In this document: positions 1-8,759 of the stretch, piece after piece
Layout: the number at the start of each line of letters is the position of its first letter
Position numbering within the stretch: the stretch's first letter is position 1
NCBI GenBank assembly: GCA_017412705.1
Contig: JAFPWS010000034.1
Coordinates: forward strand, 1 to 47,473
Source: Prevotella sp.
Lineage (GTDB): Bacteria; Bacteroidota; Bacteroidia; Bacteroidales; Bacteroidaceae
Direction of reading: 5' to 3'
Length of the DNA stretch: 47,473 nt
The notes under the pieces: generated by a model
What the model saw: only the letters and a program-made list of their open reading frames with translations
The model's database searches: none
Told to the model about the DNA's origin: nothing
Position numbers and translations under genes: made by a program

Positions 1-236
1 AAGCCCCTGTAATGCTTGACGGGGTAAGGGGAAACTGGGCATGACCCATGCATAATCACGTCTGTACTGGCAAGACTGTCGTCTGATGGAGAAGCAAACT
101 GCAAAATTAGTCAGCATCACTATTAGTTGCGGATTTTAGGTAAAAAAAAGACCGAACGAAATCGCCAGAGACAACCGAAAAGCTGCAAATAAACCTGCGA
201 GGGACTACGGAGACTCCGATTTTCCGTTGATTAGAC

Positions 237-277
237 TTTCAAAATCTGCAAAATCTATTTCAAAATCTGCAAAATCT
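237..277. repeat. 20-bp direct repeat, two copies
   Basis: The 20-base unit at 237-256 (starting TTTCAAAATCTGC) recurs exactly at 258-277, one base apart. Each unit itself contains AAAATCT twice. It lies about 50 bases upstream of the -7 box of the following gene, so it could be an operator or simply slipped A/T-rich DNA. Confidence 0.7.
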
Positions 278-322
278 TGAACCGCAGGGTGCCCAGGGCT
301 GTTCCACTTGGTGGAAATTGCT

Positions 323-330
323 TATCTTTG
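323..330 (+). promoter_or_regulatory. Bacteroidetes -7 promoter box
   Basis: TATCTTTG matches the Bacteroidetes -7 consensus TAnnTTTG. A good -33 TTTG at the usual distance is not obvious, only a weak TTGG at 308-311 that is too close. It would give a leader of about 80 nt for the beta-barrel gene. Confidence 0.55.
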
Positions 331-414
331 CACATAGTTATTATGGCTTAAGACTATGAAGCTGAAACAATCATTCTAAGTAAATTATCAATTCACATTA
401 TAAACTTTTAGATT

Positions 415-1119
415 ATGAAGAAAATCATGATGGTTGTTGTAGCCTCCTTAATGGCTACATTAAGTGCTAACGCACAATTCGAGAAGGGTACCTGGTCTTT
501 GCAGCCGTACTATGGTGGTGTTGTGTCATCTGTCACAAACGCAGGTTCTTTTGACATTGACGATGGTGTGGAACTTAAGAAGAAGATGACTGTAGGTTTC
601 ATCATCGGTGGTGAGGCAGAATATCAGTTTGCTGATAAATTCAGCATTGCAGCTGGCTTGAACTACACTTCCCAGGGCTGTGGTTGGAAAGACTTTGACT
701 ACTGGGAAGGTCCCGTCAAAGTCGAGGTTAAGGACCAAAGCGACATTCTTGGTTACATAAAGATTCCCATTGTAGCCAACTATTACATATTCAAGGGGTT
801 TGCTGTCAAGACCGGTGTCCAGCTCGGTTTCCTGGTCACCTCCAAGTTCTATGCACACGGAAAAAGCAAAATGGACATCTTGGGGGATGGCGTTAACAGA
901 GAATTGGACCTCTACGCCACTATTGACATGAAGGATCAGTACAAGAAATTCGATTTCTCTATTCCCATTGGCGTTTCCTACCAGTTCAAGGTGCCCATCA
1001 CCATCGATGCCCGCTACCAGATTGGTCTGACAAAGCTGAACAAGGAGAGTGTTGCTGGCGTGAAGGACAGCAAGAACAGCGTGTTTACCCTGACAGTAGG
1101 TTACAAGTTCGCCCTCTAA
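415..1119 (+). CDS. Outer-membrane beta-barrel protein (porin family)
   Basis: This 234-residue protein starts with a clear signal peptide (MKKIMMVVVASLMATLSANA, then QF). The rest is alternating aromatic and polar strands typical of the eight-stranded outer-membrane beta-barrel superfamily of Bacteroidetes: GGEAEYQF, FSIAAGLNYTSQG, FAVKTGVQLGFL, ITIDARYQIGL, and a closing strand VFTLTVGYKFAL that ends in a hydrophobic residue as outer-membrane proteins do. Length fits the family. It probably sits in the outer membrane as a structural or small-pore protein; no substrate can be inferred. It has its own promoter and is followed after 33 nt by the carboxylesterase, so the two may be co-transcribed. 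Confidence 0.8.
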   Translation: MKKIMMVVVASLMATLSANAQFEKGTWSLQPYYGGVVSSVTNAGSFDIDDGVELKKKMTVGFIIGGEAEYQFADKFSIAAGLNYTSQGCGWKDFDYWEGPVKVEVKDQSDILGYIKIPIVANYYIFKGFAVKTGVQLGFLVTSKFYAHGKSKMDILGDGVNRELDLYATIDMKDQYKKFDFSIPIGVSYQFKVPITIDARYQIGLTKLNKESVAGVKDSKNSVFTLTVGYKFAL

Positions 1120-1152
1120 GCTTATCAAGGGCTCATAACAAAAGGAATAGCT

Positions 1153-2661
1153 ATGAATAAAACTGAGGAACAACTGTCGCTGGCCGTCAAGTGCATTAAC
1201 GGAACCTTTGTCGGCAAAAAGGAGGAGAACATCATTTCCTACAAGGGTATTCCGTTCGTAGGCCAGCAGCCCATCGGGAACCTGCGCTGGAAAGCCCCTG
1301 TGGAGTACGCTCCAGACGACGGTGTATATGAGGCCTTTGATTTTGAGAAGCTCGCCGTTCAGGACCTGTCAATTACCGACCATCAGGGCGAAGACTGCCT
1401 GTACCTGAACATCTGGAAGGCTGACGAGACGACTGCAGAAAAGAAACCAGTCATGGTATGGATTCACGGCGGTGCCTTTTTGGCAGGCGGAACGGGCATC
1501 GAGCTGTTTGATTGCACCAATCTCGCCAAAGAGAATCCGGATATGATTTTCGTTACCGTCGCATACAGGCTGGGCGCCCTCGGCTTTCTGCATCTGTCAC
1601 ACCTCCCCGACGGCAAGGATTTTCCTGATGCACAGAATGTGGCGTTGCTGGACCAGACAATGGCGCTGAAGTGGGTTCATGAGAATATCGCGGCCTTCGG
1701 TGGCGACCCCGACAACGTGACCATCTGGGGTGAATCGGCCGGTGCAGGAAGCGTGACCCTGCAGCCGCTGATCAAAGGCTCGCAGCAGTTTTTCCAGAAG
1801 GTCATTGCACAAAGCGGTGCCCCCTCTCAGTCAAGTTCCCTGGAAGAGGCCATCTCCGCCACGAATGATTTGATGAAGGCCCTCGGCTGCAAGACCGTTG
1901 CCGATTTGATGAAGGTCGATGCCCGGACACTGGTGGACACGGCAGCCGAGACTATTCTGTTACGCCTGTTCCCCGTTAGGGACGGACGCATTCTGCCTCT
2001 GGACCCCTGGGAAGCATACGCCAGTGGCGCGGCCAAGGATATCACTTTTCTCCAGGGCTGCAACAAGGATGAAATGAACTGCTTCGTGGCTGACTGGACT
2101 ATGGAAGGATTCAAGGCATGGGCCGCTGACCGCAAGACAAAGAAGTATGCGCAGCAGCTCACTGACGAAGAGAGGGCAAAGCTCGAAAGCTTTTGCAATG
2201 AAGGGGCGGTAGAGGACTACGATGCAGACAGCCGCCTGTTCGGCCACAGCTGGTTTATTGAAGGCGCCATCAAGATGTCGGAGTGCCAGACCATGGGCGG
2301 CGGCAAATCCTACACCTATTTCTATAGGGTTGAATCTTCTGACCCGATACGCAAAAGCGCGCATTTCGAAGAAGTCCCCATCGTATTCGCTCATCCGGAA
2401 CAGATTGAAGGCAGACAGTATGACGCTACCTTCTCGAAGACCATGCGCAAGATGTGGTTACAGTTCGCCAAAACCGGCAACCCGTCGCTCAGCGCCGACA
2501 TCTCTCCCGACGGCAAGGCGAAGGAATGGCCGCTCTACGACCTGAAGGACAAGCGCGTGATGGTACTTGACGAGTTCGACATCCACCCCGCCAAGGAATC
2601 CGAGGTGAAAATCGTGGATTGGGACCGCACCTATTTCCTGACCAAGTATTATATGCTGTGA
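1153..2661 (+). CDS. Type B carboxylesterase (COesterase family)
   Basis: This 502-residue alpha/beta hydrolase has the full set of type B carboxylesterase landmarks: EDCLYLNIW (80-88), oxyanion-hole HGGAF (105-109), nucleophile elbow GESAGAGS with Ser195, the acidic member near Glu307 (GCNKDE), and His404 in SAHFEEVPIVF. It should hydrolyse carboxylic esters, perhaps acyl or aryl groups released from plant material, but the substrate cannot be read from the sequence. There is no signal peptide, so it is predicted cytoplasmic, unlike the secreted CAZymes further on. It follows the beta-barrel gene by 33 nt and has no strong promoter of its own. Confidence 0.9.
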   Translation: MNKTEEQLSLAVKCINGTFVGKKEENIISYKGIPFVGQQPIGNLRWKAPVEYAPDDGVYEAFDFEKLAVQDLSITDHQGEDCLYLNIWKADETTAEKKPVMVWIHGGAFLAGGTGIELFDCTNLAKENPDMIFVTVAYRLGALGFLHLSHLPDGKDFPDAQNVALLDQTMALKWVHENIAAFGGDPDNVTIWGESAGAGSVTLQPLIKGSQQFFQKVIAQSGAPSQSSSLEEAISATNDLMKALGCKTVADLMKVDARTLVDTAAETILLRLFPVRDGRILPLDPWEAYASGAAKDITFLQGCNKDEMNCFVADWTMEGFKAWAADRKTKKYAQQLTDEERAKLESFCNEGAVEDYDADSRLFGHSWFIEGAIKMSECQTMGGGKSYTYFYRVESSDPIRKSAHFEEVPIVFAHPEQIEGRQYDATFSKTMRKMWLQFAKTGNPSLSADISPDGKAKEWPLYDLKDKRVMVLDEFDIHPAKESEVKIVDWDRTYFLTKYYML

Positions 2662-2686
2662 CATCTTGACTCATAGATGTTTCGGG

Positions 2687-2763
2687 AAATGGGCAAATGG
2701 GCATTAACCGTGTTTCGGCACCCGTGCCGAAGGAAGGTTTTCTCTTTGTCCATTTGCCCATTT
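2687..2763. repeat. Nested palindrome downstream of the esterase
   Basis: Two perfect 14-base arms, AAATGGGCAAATGG (2687-2700) and its complement (2750-2763), enclose a second perfect 8-base hairpin, TTCGGCAC/GTGCCGAA (2714-2721/2724-2731). The structure starts 26 nt after the esterase stop. It may act as a transcription terminator, although there is no strong T-tract, or it may be a small non-autonomous element (MITE). Confidence 0.65.
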
Positions 2764-2909
2764 AGCACGCCTGCTCCGATGGGGTGGCGTCACGACCCCA
2801 CAGGGGCGAGATGTCGGTGATTTTCATATGCTGGAAGCGGTAATTCCGCCCGTCCTGCAACAAAGCCGGAAATGTCTAGTACCTTTGCGGTGTCCCGAAG
2901 GGTTTGGCG

Positions 2910-2980
2910 GACGGGGCGCGATTTGTCAGAGGACGGGGCGCGATTTGGCAGAGGACGGGGCGCGATTTGTCAGAGGACGG
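2910..2980. repeat. 22-bp tandem repeat, three copies plus a partial
   Basis: A 22-base G-rich unit, GACGGGGCGCGATTT followed by GTCAGAG, repeats at 2910-2931, 2932-2953 (one T to G change) and 2954-2975, with a 5-base start of a fourth. It lies in the 485-bp gap between the esterase and the antiporter. A -7-like box TACCTTTG at 2880-2887 sits just before it. Short open frames crossing the repeat (DGARFVRG-like) look like by-products, not genes. Confidence 0.8.
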
Positions 2981-3073
2981 TCCGGAAACGCCTTCAGGGC
3001 AGCGACCACGAAGCAAGCCTCCGTCGATAGACAACAAAAAACAAGGCAAAAATATTTTTTTATCAGACTTTTC

Positions 3074-3104
3074 TTGGTCTATTAAAAGAAATTAGCTAAC
3101 TTTG
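3074..3104 (+). promoter_or_regulatory. Promoter of the antiporter gene (-33/-7)
   Basis: TTGG (3074-3077) and TAACTTTG (3097-3104) are separated by 19 bases, matching the Bacteroidetes arrangement of a TTTG-like -33 box and a TAnnTTTG -7 box. The 3147 ATG lies about 35 nt after the expected transcription start, in an A/T-rich leader. Confidence 0.7.
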
Positions 3105-3146
3105 TAGCAAAATATAAACAACAATTTAAATTCTTTTATTTTAAGT

Positions 3147-4496
3147 ATGGTGCAAGATTTATACATTTTGATGATTACAGCTGCTGTGGTCAGTCTTTTG
3201 TTTAAGTTTTTAAAACAGCCCGTGGTGCTGGGTTATATCGTTGCCGGCGTCCTGGTAGGCCCGCATTTGTTTGGCCAAACCCTTGTAAATGCGGATAATG
3301 TCAAGGCATGGGGCGACATCGGCGTTCTGTTTGTGTTGTTCTGCATCGGTCTGGAGTTCCGCCTGAAGAACCTCATCAGCAGCGGCAAGGTGGCGGCAGT
3401 AGGCGCACTGACCATCATCGTGGGCATGATGATCTTTGGCTACCTTGTAGGAAAGGATGCTGATTTTGACATGGTCAACTCCCTTTTCCTGGCAGGCATG
3501 CTCTGTATGTCAAGTACCACTATCGTGATGAAGGCCATCGACGAGGCAGGCATGAGCAAGGAGCGTTTTGTCAAGGGAGCGACCAGCATCCTGATTGTGG
3601 AGGACGTTGTGGCAGTGGTACTGATGGTATTGCTCTCCAGCATCGCTATCCGCCATCAGTTCGAAGGTGCCGAACTGGCCGGCAAGGTCGTCAACCTGGC
3701 CATCACGCTGGCAGCATGGTTCATCTGCGGCATCCTGATTATCCCGACGCTGATACGCAAAGTAAAGAAACATCTGAACGACGAGACGCTTATCATCCTC
3801 GCCTTGGGTCTCTGCTTAGGCATGGTGCTGACGGCCGAGGAAGCGGGGTTCAGCAGCGCACTCGGCGCTTTTGTCATGGGTTCTATCCTGGCTGAGACGG
3901 TGGAGTCGCATCGTATCGAAAAGCTGATGACACCGCTGAAGAATGTCTTTGCAGCCATCTTCTTCATCTCCGTGGGTATGCTGATTGATCCGTCTTCACT
4001 GGTGGAATATTGGTATAGCATCGTCTGGGTCAGCCTGGTGATTATCTTCGGAATGATTCTCTTCGGCACCCTGGGTTGCTGGTGGGGCGGTCAGACTATG
4101 CGCGACTCCATGCTGACCAGCTTCTCGTTTGTGCAGATAGGCGAGTTCTCGTTCATCATCGCAGGTCTGGGCACCAACCTGAACGTTCTCAATCCTATCG
4201 TCTATCCCATCATCGTGGCATCCAGTGTGGTGACAACCTTCCTCACTCCTTATATCATGAAGGCTGCGCTGCCGTGCTATAACTTCCTTTATAATCACGC
4301 TTCAGCGGGCTTGCGTGCCAAGATTGACCAGCGCGAGCAGCAAGTGGCAAAAGCAGAGGCAGAGGCGGCTAACCCATCCGGCGACAAGAAGTCAATAGCC
4401 GACAAGGCGCGCCATGCCGTCAGGAACACCTTCTTCTTGAAGCATATTGTCAATCTGTTTATCAAGAACATGAGTGCCCATGACGAAAACGCATAA
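3147..4496 (+). CDS. CPA2-family cation:proton antiporter
   Basis: The 449-residue protein is almost wholly hydrophobic, with about a dozen membrane segments from residue 3 to about 400 and a charged C-terminal tail. Sequences such as LYILMITAAVVSLLFKFLKQPVVLGYIVAGVLVGP, LFCIGLEF, FLAGMLCMSSTTIVMKAI, EDVVAVVLMVLL and AEEAGFSSALGAFVMGSILAET are typical of the Na+/H+ exchanger domain of the KefB/KefC-like monovalent cation:proton antiporter-2 group. It should exchange K+ or Na+ for protons across the inner membrane. It lacks the C-terminal TrkA-N nucleotide-binding domain of full KefB/C proteins, so gating by glutathione adducts is unlikely. Its end overlaps the next gene by 23 bp. Confidence 0.88.
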   Translation: MVQDLYILMITAAVVSLLFKFLKQPVVLGYIVAGVLVGPHLFGQTLVNADNVKAWGDIGVLFVLFCIGLEFRLKNLISSGKVAAVGALTIIVGMMIFGYLVGKDADFDMVNSLFLAGMLCMSSTTIVMKAIDEAGMSKERFVKGATSILIVEDVVAVVLMVLLSSIAIRHQFEGAELAGKVVNLAITLAAWFICGILIIPTLIRKVKKHLNDETLIILALGLCLGMVLTAEEAGFSSALGAFVMGSILAETVESHRIEKLMTPLKNVFAAIFFISVGMLIDPSSLVEYWYSIVWVSLVIIFGMILFGTLGCWWGGQTMRDSMLTSFSFVQIGEFSFIIAGLGTNLNVLNPIVYPIIVASSVVTTFLTPYIMKAALPCYNFLYNHASAGLRAKIDQREQQVAKAEAEAANPSGDKKSIADKARHAVRNTFFLKHIVNLFIKNMSAHDENA

Positions 4497-6099
4497 TTGG
4501 CTGCTCGCCGCCATTCTCTTTTGCGGCATAAGCGTATTCACGGCCTGTTCGGACAAGAATGACTCCGGCCAGCAGGAGATGGAGGCGAGCCTCATCGGAC
4601 TGTGGGCTGAGGAGTTCAAATATGAGGACGTGACCGAGGACGGCAAGCCCTTCAACCGCGCCCTAATCGTTGTGGAGGCCAAGGCCGACTACACAGGCTA
4701 CGTTGCACTGGCTGTGTTTGACGACGAATTCAACGAGCCGCTCAGGATTTACGGCGGCCCGAAGGACGCGCCGTTCAAATGGCAGGTGACAGCCGACGGA
4801 GAAGTCATTCTGACTGCCCAGAATACAGGTATGTCCAGCAGCCCGGCCTATACACGCAGTGGCGAGAATCCCAGCGACTTTGTCGATATTGGCCAGATCA
4901 ATATGAAATGTTCGCAGGGCAGTATCGCCTACAGCAGCGCATCCCATAACGGTTCGCTTACCAAGACTAACAGCAGTAATGACGGTTTGATTCAGGACTG
5001 GATGGCGAAGTCAACACTCCCCCGGGCCTGCATCACCGACAGCATCCCGGTGGAGATTGCCCCCGACCTGATGAACTACGTTTTCAACTACCCCTCAGTA
5101 GACCCCTTCGGCAATCCCTGCACACTGAGCGGCGTGATCACTGTCGACAAGTCGCTGATAAAAGACGGCAAGTCCTTCAACGGCATCCTGCTCTACAACC
5201 ACTTTACCATCTACGCCACCACACAGGCACCTTCGCGTGGAGCCATCGAGTTCCCATCAGGCGCTGCCCTCACCAACTTCATCGTCGTAGCGCCCGACTA
5301 CTACGGCTTCGGCATTACCGAGAAGGAGCCGCAGGCCTACTGTATCTCACGGGCCAACGGACGCGGCTCGCTCGATGCCTACCTCGCCGCCAAGCGGATG
5401 ATTGACGACCTACAGGTGAAGAAAGGTGACGACTTTGTCATCGCCGGCTACTCAGAGGGTGGACAAACCACAATGGGCGTGCTACGCGAAATCTCAGAAC
5501 GCCATCCGGAGGTGAAGGTGAAACGAGCCTTCGCCGGCGACGGTCCCTACGACATCAACTCGATGTATGACACCATCTCCAAAGGCGACACCGAGATGCC
5601 CAGCACCGTCTGCAACGTGCTTTGGGCCTACAACCACTTTTTCCGTCTGGGCTACGACATCCACGACTATCTGAAGGATCCCGTGGCCAAGAACTTCGAC
5701 GAGTGGTTCCTCAGCAAGCAGTACAAGCGCAAGGCCCTCGACGAGGAGCTGATCAAGACCAAGAAGACAAGCGACATCTGCACACCGGCCGTCCTCGATA
5801 CCAACAGTCCCCTGTCGCAAAGCTTCAAGAAGGCCTTCAGCACGGACGCGCTCACCAGCGGCTGGACACCCCGCAGCGACTTCGACATCATGCTCTTCCA
5901 CGATACAAAGGACGATGTCGTACCCGTGGACAACTACTATGCCATGAAGAAGTTCCTCGACGACCATCAGATCAAGACAGAAGGGTTTGTCGGTGACTAC
6001 AGTGGTGAAGCGAAAGAGGAACTTGGCACGACCAACCACGAGGCTTCGGCCATTACCTTTTTCCTTAGGATTATTGAGTGGGTGAGAGCAAACTATTAA
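4474..6099 (+). CDS. Lipoprotein alpha/beta hydrolase (lipase/peptidase-like)
   Basis: This 541-residue protein begins with a lipoprotein signal ending SVFTAC, so Cys25 is lipidated if the 4474 start is used (an ATG two codons later, 4480, is equally possible). Residues about 30-165 form a domain I do not recognise. The rest is an alpha/beta hydrolase: VVAPDYYGFG, nucleophile elbow GYSEGG with Ser327, an acidic candidate in DTKDDVVP and a late His in TNHEAS. The fold resembles secretory lipases and some prolyl-oligopeptidase relatives. It probably acts at the cell envelope on esters or peptides. The start lies inside the end of the antiporter gene, implying translational coupling. A 28-base piece of this gene (5588-5615) reappears at 13169-13196. 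Confidence 0.78.
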   Translation: MPMTKTHNWLLAAILFCGISVFTACSDKNDSGQQEMEASLIGLWAEEFKYEDVTEDGKPFNRALIVVEAKADYTGYVALAVFDDEFNEPLRIYGGPKDAPFKWQVTADGEVILTAQNTGMSSSPAYTRSGENPSDFVDIGQINMKCSQGSIAYSSASHNGSLTKTNSSNDGLIQDWMAKSTLPRACITDSIPVEIAPDLMNYVFNYPSVDPFGNPCTLSGVITVDKSLIKDGKSFNGILLYNHFTIYATTQAPSRGAIEFPSGAALTNFIVVAPDYYGFGITEKEPQAYCISRANGRGSLDAYLAAKRMIDDLQVKKGDDFVIAGYSEGGQTTMGVLREISERHPEVKVKRAFAGDGPYDINSMYDTISKGDTEMPSTVCNVLWAYNHFFRLGYDIHDYLKDPVAKNFDEWFLSKQYKRKALDEELIKTKKTSDICTPAVLDTNSPLSQSFKKAFSTDALTSGWTPRSDFDIMLFHDTKDDVVPVDNYYAMKKFLDDHQIKTEGFVGDYSGEAKEELGTTNHEASAITFFLRIIEWVRANY

Positions 6100-6128
6100 C
6101 ACGACTAATAACCATGCAAACTTAAAAG

Positions 6129-7004
6129 ATGGAAAAAAAGAAACCGTTAGATGGGGAGAGTAGAGAAGATATGCTACTATCACCATCGGAGATAGTCGAT
6201 CATCTGCGCGTGACATACATTCCCACCTATCTGCTAGCTGCTACCGCAGCATTACTGCTCGCTGCATTCATCGTATGGGGAGTGCTCGGCACCGTGAGTG
6301 ACAAAGCCTATTTCTCAGGAGTGGTATTTCCGGCAGAAGGTACCACCGACATCACGCTGCCCAACAAAGGCATCGTGCGCTCGATGATGGTACGTAATGG
6401 CGACAGCGTAAGAATTGGACAGACGGTGGCTTTGGTATCCATCGGTGACGATAGTCACAGTTTCCTGACGAGTACCATGAACGGTCTTGTCGTCAGTACG
6501 AAGACCGATAATGAGGCATTCGAGGCCTTCGAGCCTATCGTCAGCGTGGTTGGTAATAATGCCTCTAATAGTCAGTCGCAGCACACCTTACTCCTTGCCT
6601 ACGCCAACAATGAAGCACAGCGTGACTTGCGCGTAGGCATGGAGGCACAGGTGTGGCCTGCCGATGAGAAACGTGACGAGATAGGTTATGTACGCGGACG
6701 CATCACTCGGGTAGTACGCTATCCTACCGATGCTGCCAAGGTGCGCCAGATACTGAAATCAGACATTCTGGCCCAGCAGTTGCTGGAACAGGACAATGTT
6801 GTCTATGAAGTGCTCATCGACCTGCAGCGCAACCCTGATGACCCCACATGCTATGACTGGTCGTTTGGTCAGCCCGACGATGTGAGTATGGACATCGGCA
6901 CCTACTGCTCCGTGCTTACCGAGACCCGTAGTCGCAGCATGTTCCAGTATCTGTTCGAGGCATCGCGCTCGCGCTTCCGTAACCTACAACAAAAATTTGA
7001 GTGA
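6129..7004 (+). CDS. NHLP-type bacteriocin system secretion protein (HlyD-like)
   Basis: The 291-residue protein has a charged cytoplasmic N-terminus, one membrane anchor at about residues 37-58 (TYLLAATAALLLAAFIVWGVLG) and a periplasmic biotinyl-lipoyl-like part (ITLPNKGIVRSMMVRNGDSVRIGQTV, then MNGLVVSTKTDNEAFEAFEPIVSV). It is short and lacks the long coiled-coil hairpin of classic HlyD. Such short adaptors accompany paired ABC proteins in NHLP (nitrile-hydratase-leader-peptide) bacteriocin exporters. It probably links the inner-membrane ABC proteins to the periplasm. It is the first gene of a tight five-gene run; its stop overlaps the next start in a TGATG arrangement. Confidence 0.72.
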   Translation: MEKKKPLDGESREDMLLSPSEIVDHLRVTYIPTYLLAATAALLLAAFIVWGVLGTVSDKAYFSGVVFPAEGTTDITLPNKGIVRSMMVRNGDSVRIGQTVALVSIGDDSHSFLTSTMNGLVVSTKTDNEAFEAFEPIVSVVGNNASNSQSQHTLLLAYANNEAQRDLRVGMEAQVWPADEKRDEIGYVRGRITRVVRYPTDAAKVRQILKSDILAQQLLEQDNVVYEVLIDLQRNPDDPTCYDWSFGQPDDVSMDIGTYCSVLTETRSRSMFQYLFEASRSRFRNLQQKFE

Positions 7005-8755
7005 TGAAAGGGAAACGGCCAGCCAATAAATCCAAGCAGTCTGTCCTGTCGGCATTCAGGTATTTTCTGAAGGGCAACATCCTGTTTGCCGTCAATGGCA
7101 TTGTGCTTGCTATCATCGACTCCGTAGCCAACATCTTTCCGCCGCTATTCCAGAATGTATATACTGACAACATCATCACTCAGAAGAACCCCGAATGGTT
7201 TTCCCCGCTGCTGACAATCTATATCCTGCTGTTCTTGCTTGAGCTGGCTGTGTGGGTGTCGATGTCCATATTACGTCGTAAGAGTCAGGCAAAACTCACT
7301 ATCACAACCTCGTCGAATTATCTGTGGACGGTACTGCGGCTACCGATGACGCGGCTCAGTCAGTTCAGTCCCGGCGAACTGGTGGCCCGCTATTCTACCA
7401 TTGCAAAAACCATCAGAATGATGGATTACGCCCTGCCTTCCGTCAGTTTCCTCATTTTGCCTACTGCCTGTTGCTATATTGTGATGCTCTTCAACTGGAA
7501 ACTGGGTCTGTTGCAAATCTTCTCCATCCTGCTGCTCGTCTATGTGATGCGTTCTACTGCAAAGATGCAGAAGAAAATCGCCATGGACTTGGAGGTGACA
7601 GAGGCGCGGCTGCAGAATGTGACGATGACGGGTATGAGCAATCTGGAAACCATCAAGTCTCTCGGCGGTGAGCGCTACTTCTTTGCACAGTGGGAGAGAA
7701 GCTATGCACAGGCCATGAATGCTCGTGTGAAGACAACTACCAACACCGTCTATCTTAGCGCACTGCCTGTGGTGGTACTGCAACTCACCAATGCTGCCAT
7801 TCTATGCCTGGGAACGTGGTTTATCCTGCAAGGCGAGATGACGCCAGGTATGATCCTCGCCTCACAGGGACTAGTCAATGAAAGCATTTTCCACGTCAAC
7901 AGGATGATTGACAGCACGCAGACACTTTTGAGGCTTAGTTCATCTATCCAGCGCATCAAGGAGGTGACCGACTGTGGCCATGAAGCCCCCGATCTGCAAC
8001 TGCCTAAAAACGACGAACTGCCCGACATTGCCAAACTGGCAGGCGAGATAGAACTACGCGACGTTACCTTCGGCTACAATCGCAGCCTGCCACCCATCCT
8101 AAGTCACTTCTCGCTGAAGATCAAGGCTGGCGAGCGCATAGCACTGGTAGGTCCATCCGGCTGTGGCAAGAGTACTGTACTGAGCCTCGTGTCAGGACTC
8201 TATGAGCCTTGGGAGGGGCAGGTTCTCTTCGACGGTAAACCCCGCAAAGCCATCGACCGCATGACGTTTGTCAACTCTGTCTCAGTGGTCAATCAGGACG
8301 TAACGCTTTTTGAGGGCATTATAGAAGACAATGTCAAAATGTGGGACGAATCGATAGAGGACTTCGCCATGGTGCTGGCCTGCAACGAAGCGCAGATACA
8401 CCAGGAAATCATGGAGCGTCCTGGAGCTTATAAAGGTGAGGTAGCAGAACGCGGCAAGAACTTCAGCGGCGGACAGCGACAACGCATTGAGATTGCCACC
8501 GCACTGGCCAAGGAACCCACCATCCTGCTGATGGACGAGGGCACGTCGGCACTAGACCCTGAGACAGAATCCAAGGTGATGAGCCATATCTATGACATGG
8601 GCATCACATTCATCACCATAGCCCATCGGTTGGAGACCATCGCCCAATGTGACCAGATTTATGTGGTAGAAAACGGACAAATCACCCAGCACGGCACTCA
8701 CCACGAACTGAGCCAGACTGACGGTTTGTATCGCAACCTCTTAAAATACGCCTGA
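7004..8755 (+). CDS. ABC exporter permease/ATPase, NHLP-like, without C39 peptidase
   Basis: The 583-residue protein fuses a six-helix exporter membrane domain (about residues 25-310) to an ABC ATPase. Visible motifs are Walker A GPSGCGKST (about 383-391), signature NFSGGQRQR (about 486-494), Walker B ILLMDEGTSALD (about 507-518) and switch His in TIAHRL. I place the start at ATG 7004, sharing one base with the preceding stop; GTG 7001 would add one residue. NHLP peptidase/permease/ATPase subunits are normally about 700 residues with an N-terminal C39 peptidase of about 130 residues; this protein starts directly at the membrane domain, so that leader-cleaving domain is missing. It probably pairs with the next ABC protein as a heterodimer. 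Confidence 0.85.
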   Translation: MKGKRPANKSKQSVLSAFRYFLKGNILFAVNGIVLAIIDSVANIFPPLFQNVYTDNIITQKNPEWFSPLLTIYILLFLLELAVWVSMSILRRKSQAKLTITTSSNYLWTVLRLPMTRLSQFSPGELVARYSTIAKTIRMMDYALPSVSFLILPTACCYIVMLFNWKLGLLQIFSILLLVYVMRSTAKMQKKIAMDLEVTEARLQNVTMTGMSNLETIKSLGGERYFFAQWERSYAQAMNARVKTTTNTVYLSALPVVVLQLTNAAILCLGTWFILQGEMTPGMILASQGLVNESIFHVNRMIDSTQTLLRLSSSIQRIKEVTDCGHEAPDLQLPKNDELPDIAKLAGEIELRDVTFGYNRSLPPILSHFSLKIKAGERIALVGPSGCGKSTVLSLVSGLYEPWEGQVLFDGKPRKAIDRMTFVNSVSVVNQDVTLFEGIIEDNVKMWDESIEDFAMVLACNEAQIHQEIMERPGAYKGEVAERGKNFSGGQRQRIEIATALAKEPTILLMDEGTSALDPETESKVMSHIYDMGITFITIAHRLETIAQCDQIYVVENGQITQHGTHHELSQTDGLYRNLLKYA

Positions 8756-8759
8756 CGCG

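Larger units (their letters stand above)
1..414. other. Leading intergenic region, no gene supported
   Basis: No convincing coding sequence lies here. On the minus strand an open frame runs off the left edge from an ATG at 53-51 (first residues MHGSCPVSPYPVKHYRG), but it is too short to identify and may be chance. The rest holds a short hairpin at 302-316 (TTCCAC/GTGGAA), a 20-bp direct repeat at 237-277 and the promoter of the next gene. Confidence 0.5.

Noticed and set aside
1-160. Possible riboswitch or structured RNA at the left edge
   Set aside because: Some short stems are visible, but no match to TPP, cobalamin, SAM or tmRNA landmarks could be made, and the following gene starts too far away.
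2910-2980. Possible CRISPR array
   Set aside because: The 22-bp units are directly adjacent with no spacers, and there are no cas genes.
2828-3095. Short plus-strand frames encoding repeated DGARFVRG
   Set aside because: The peptide repeat comes from the 22-bp DNA tandem repeat in two frames; no start context or homology supports a gene.
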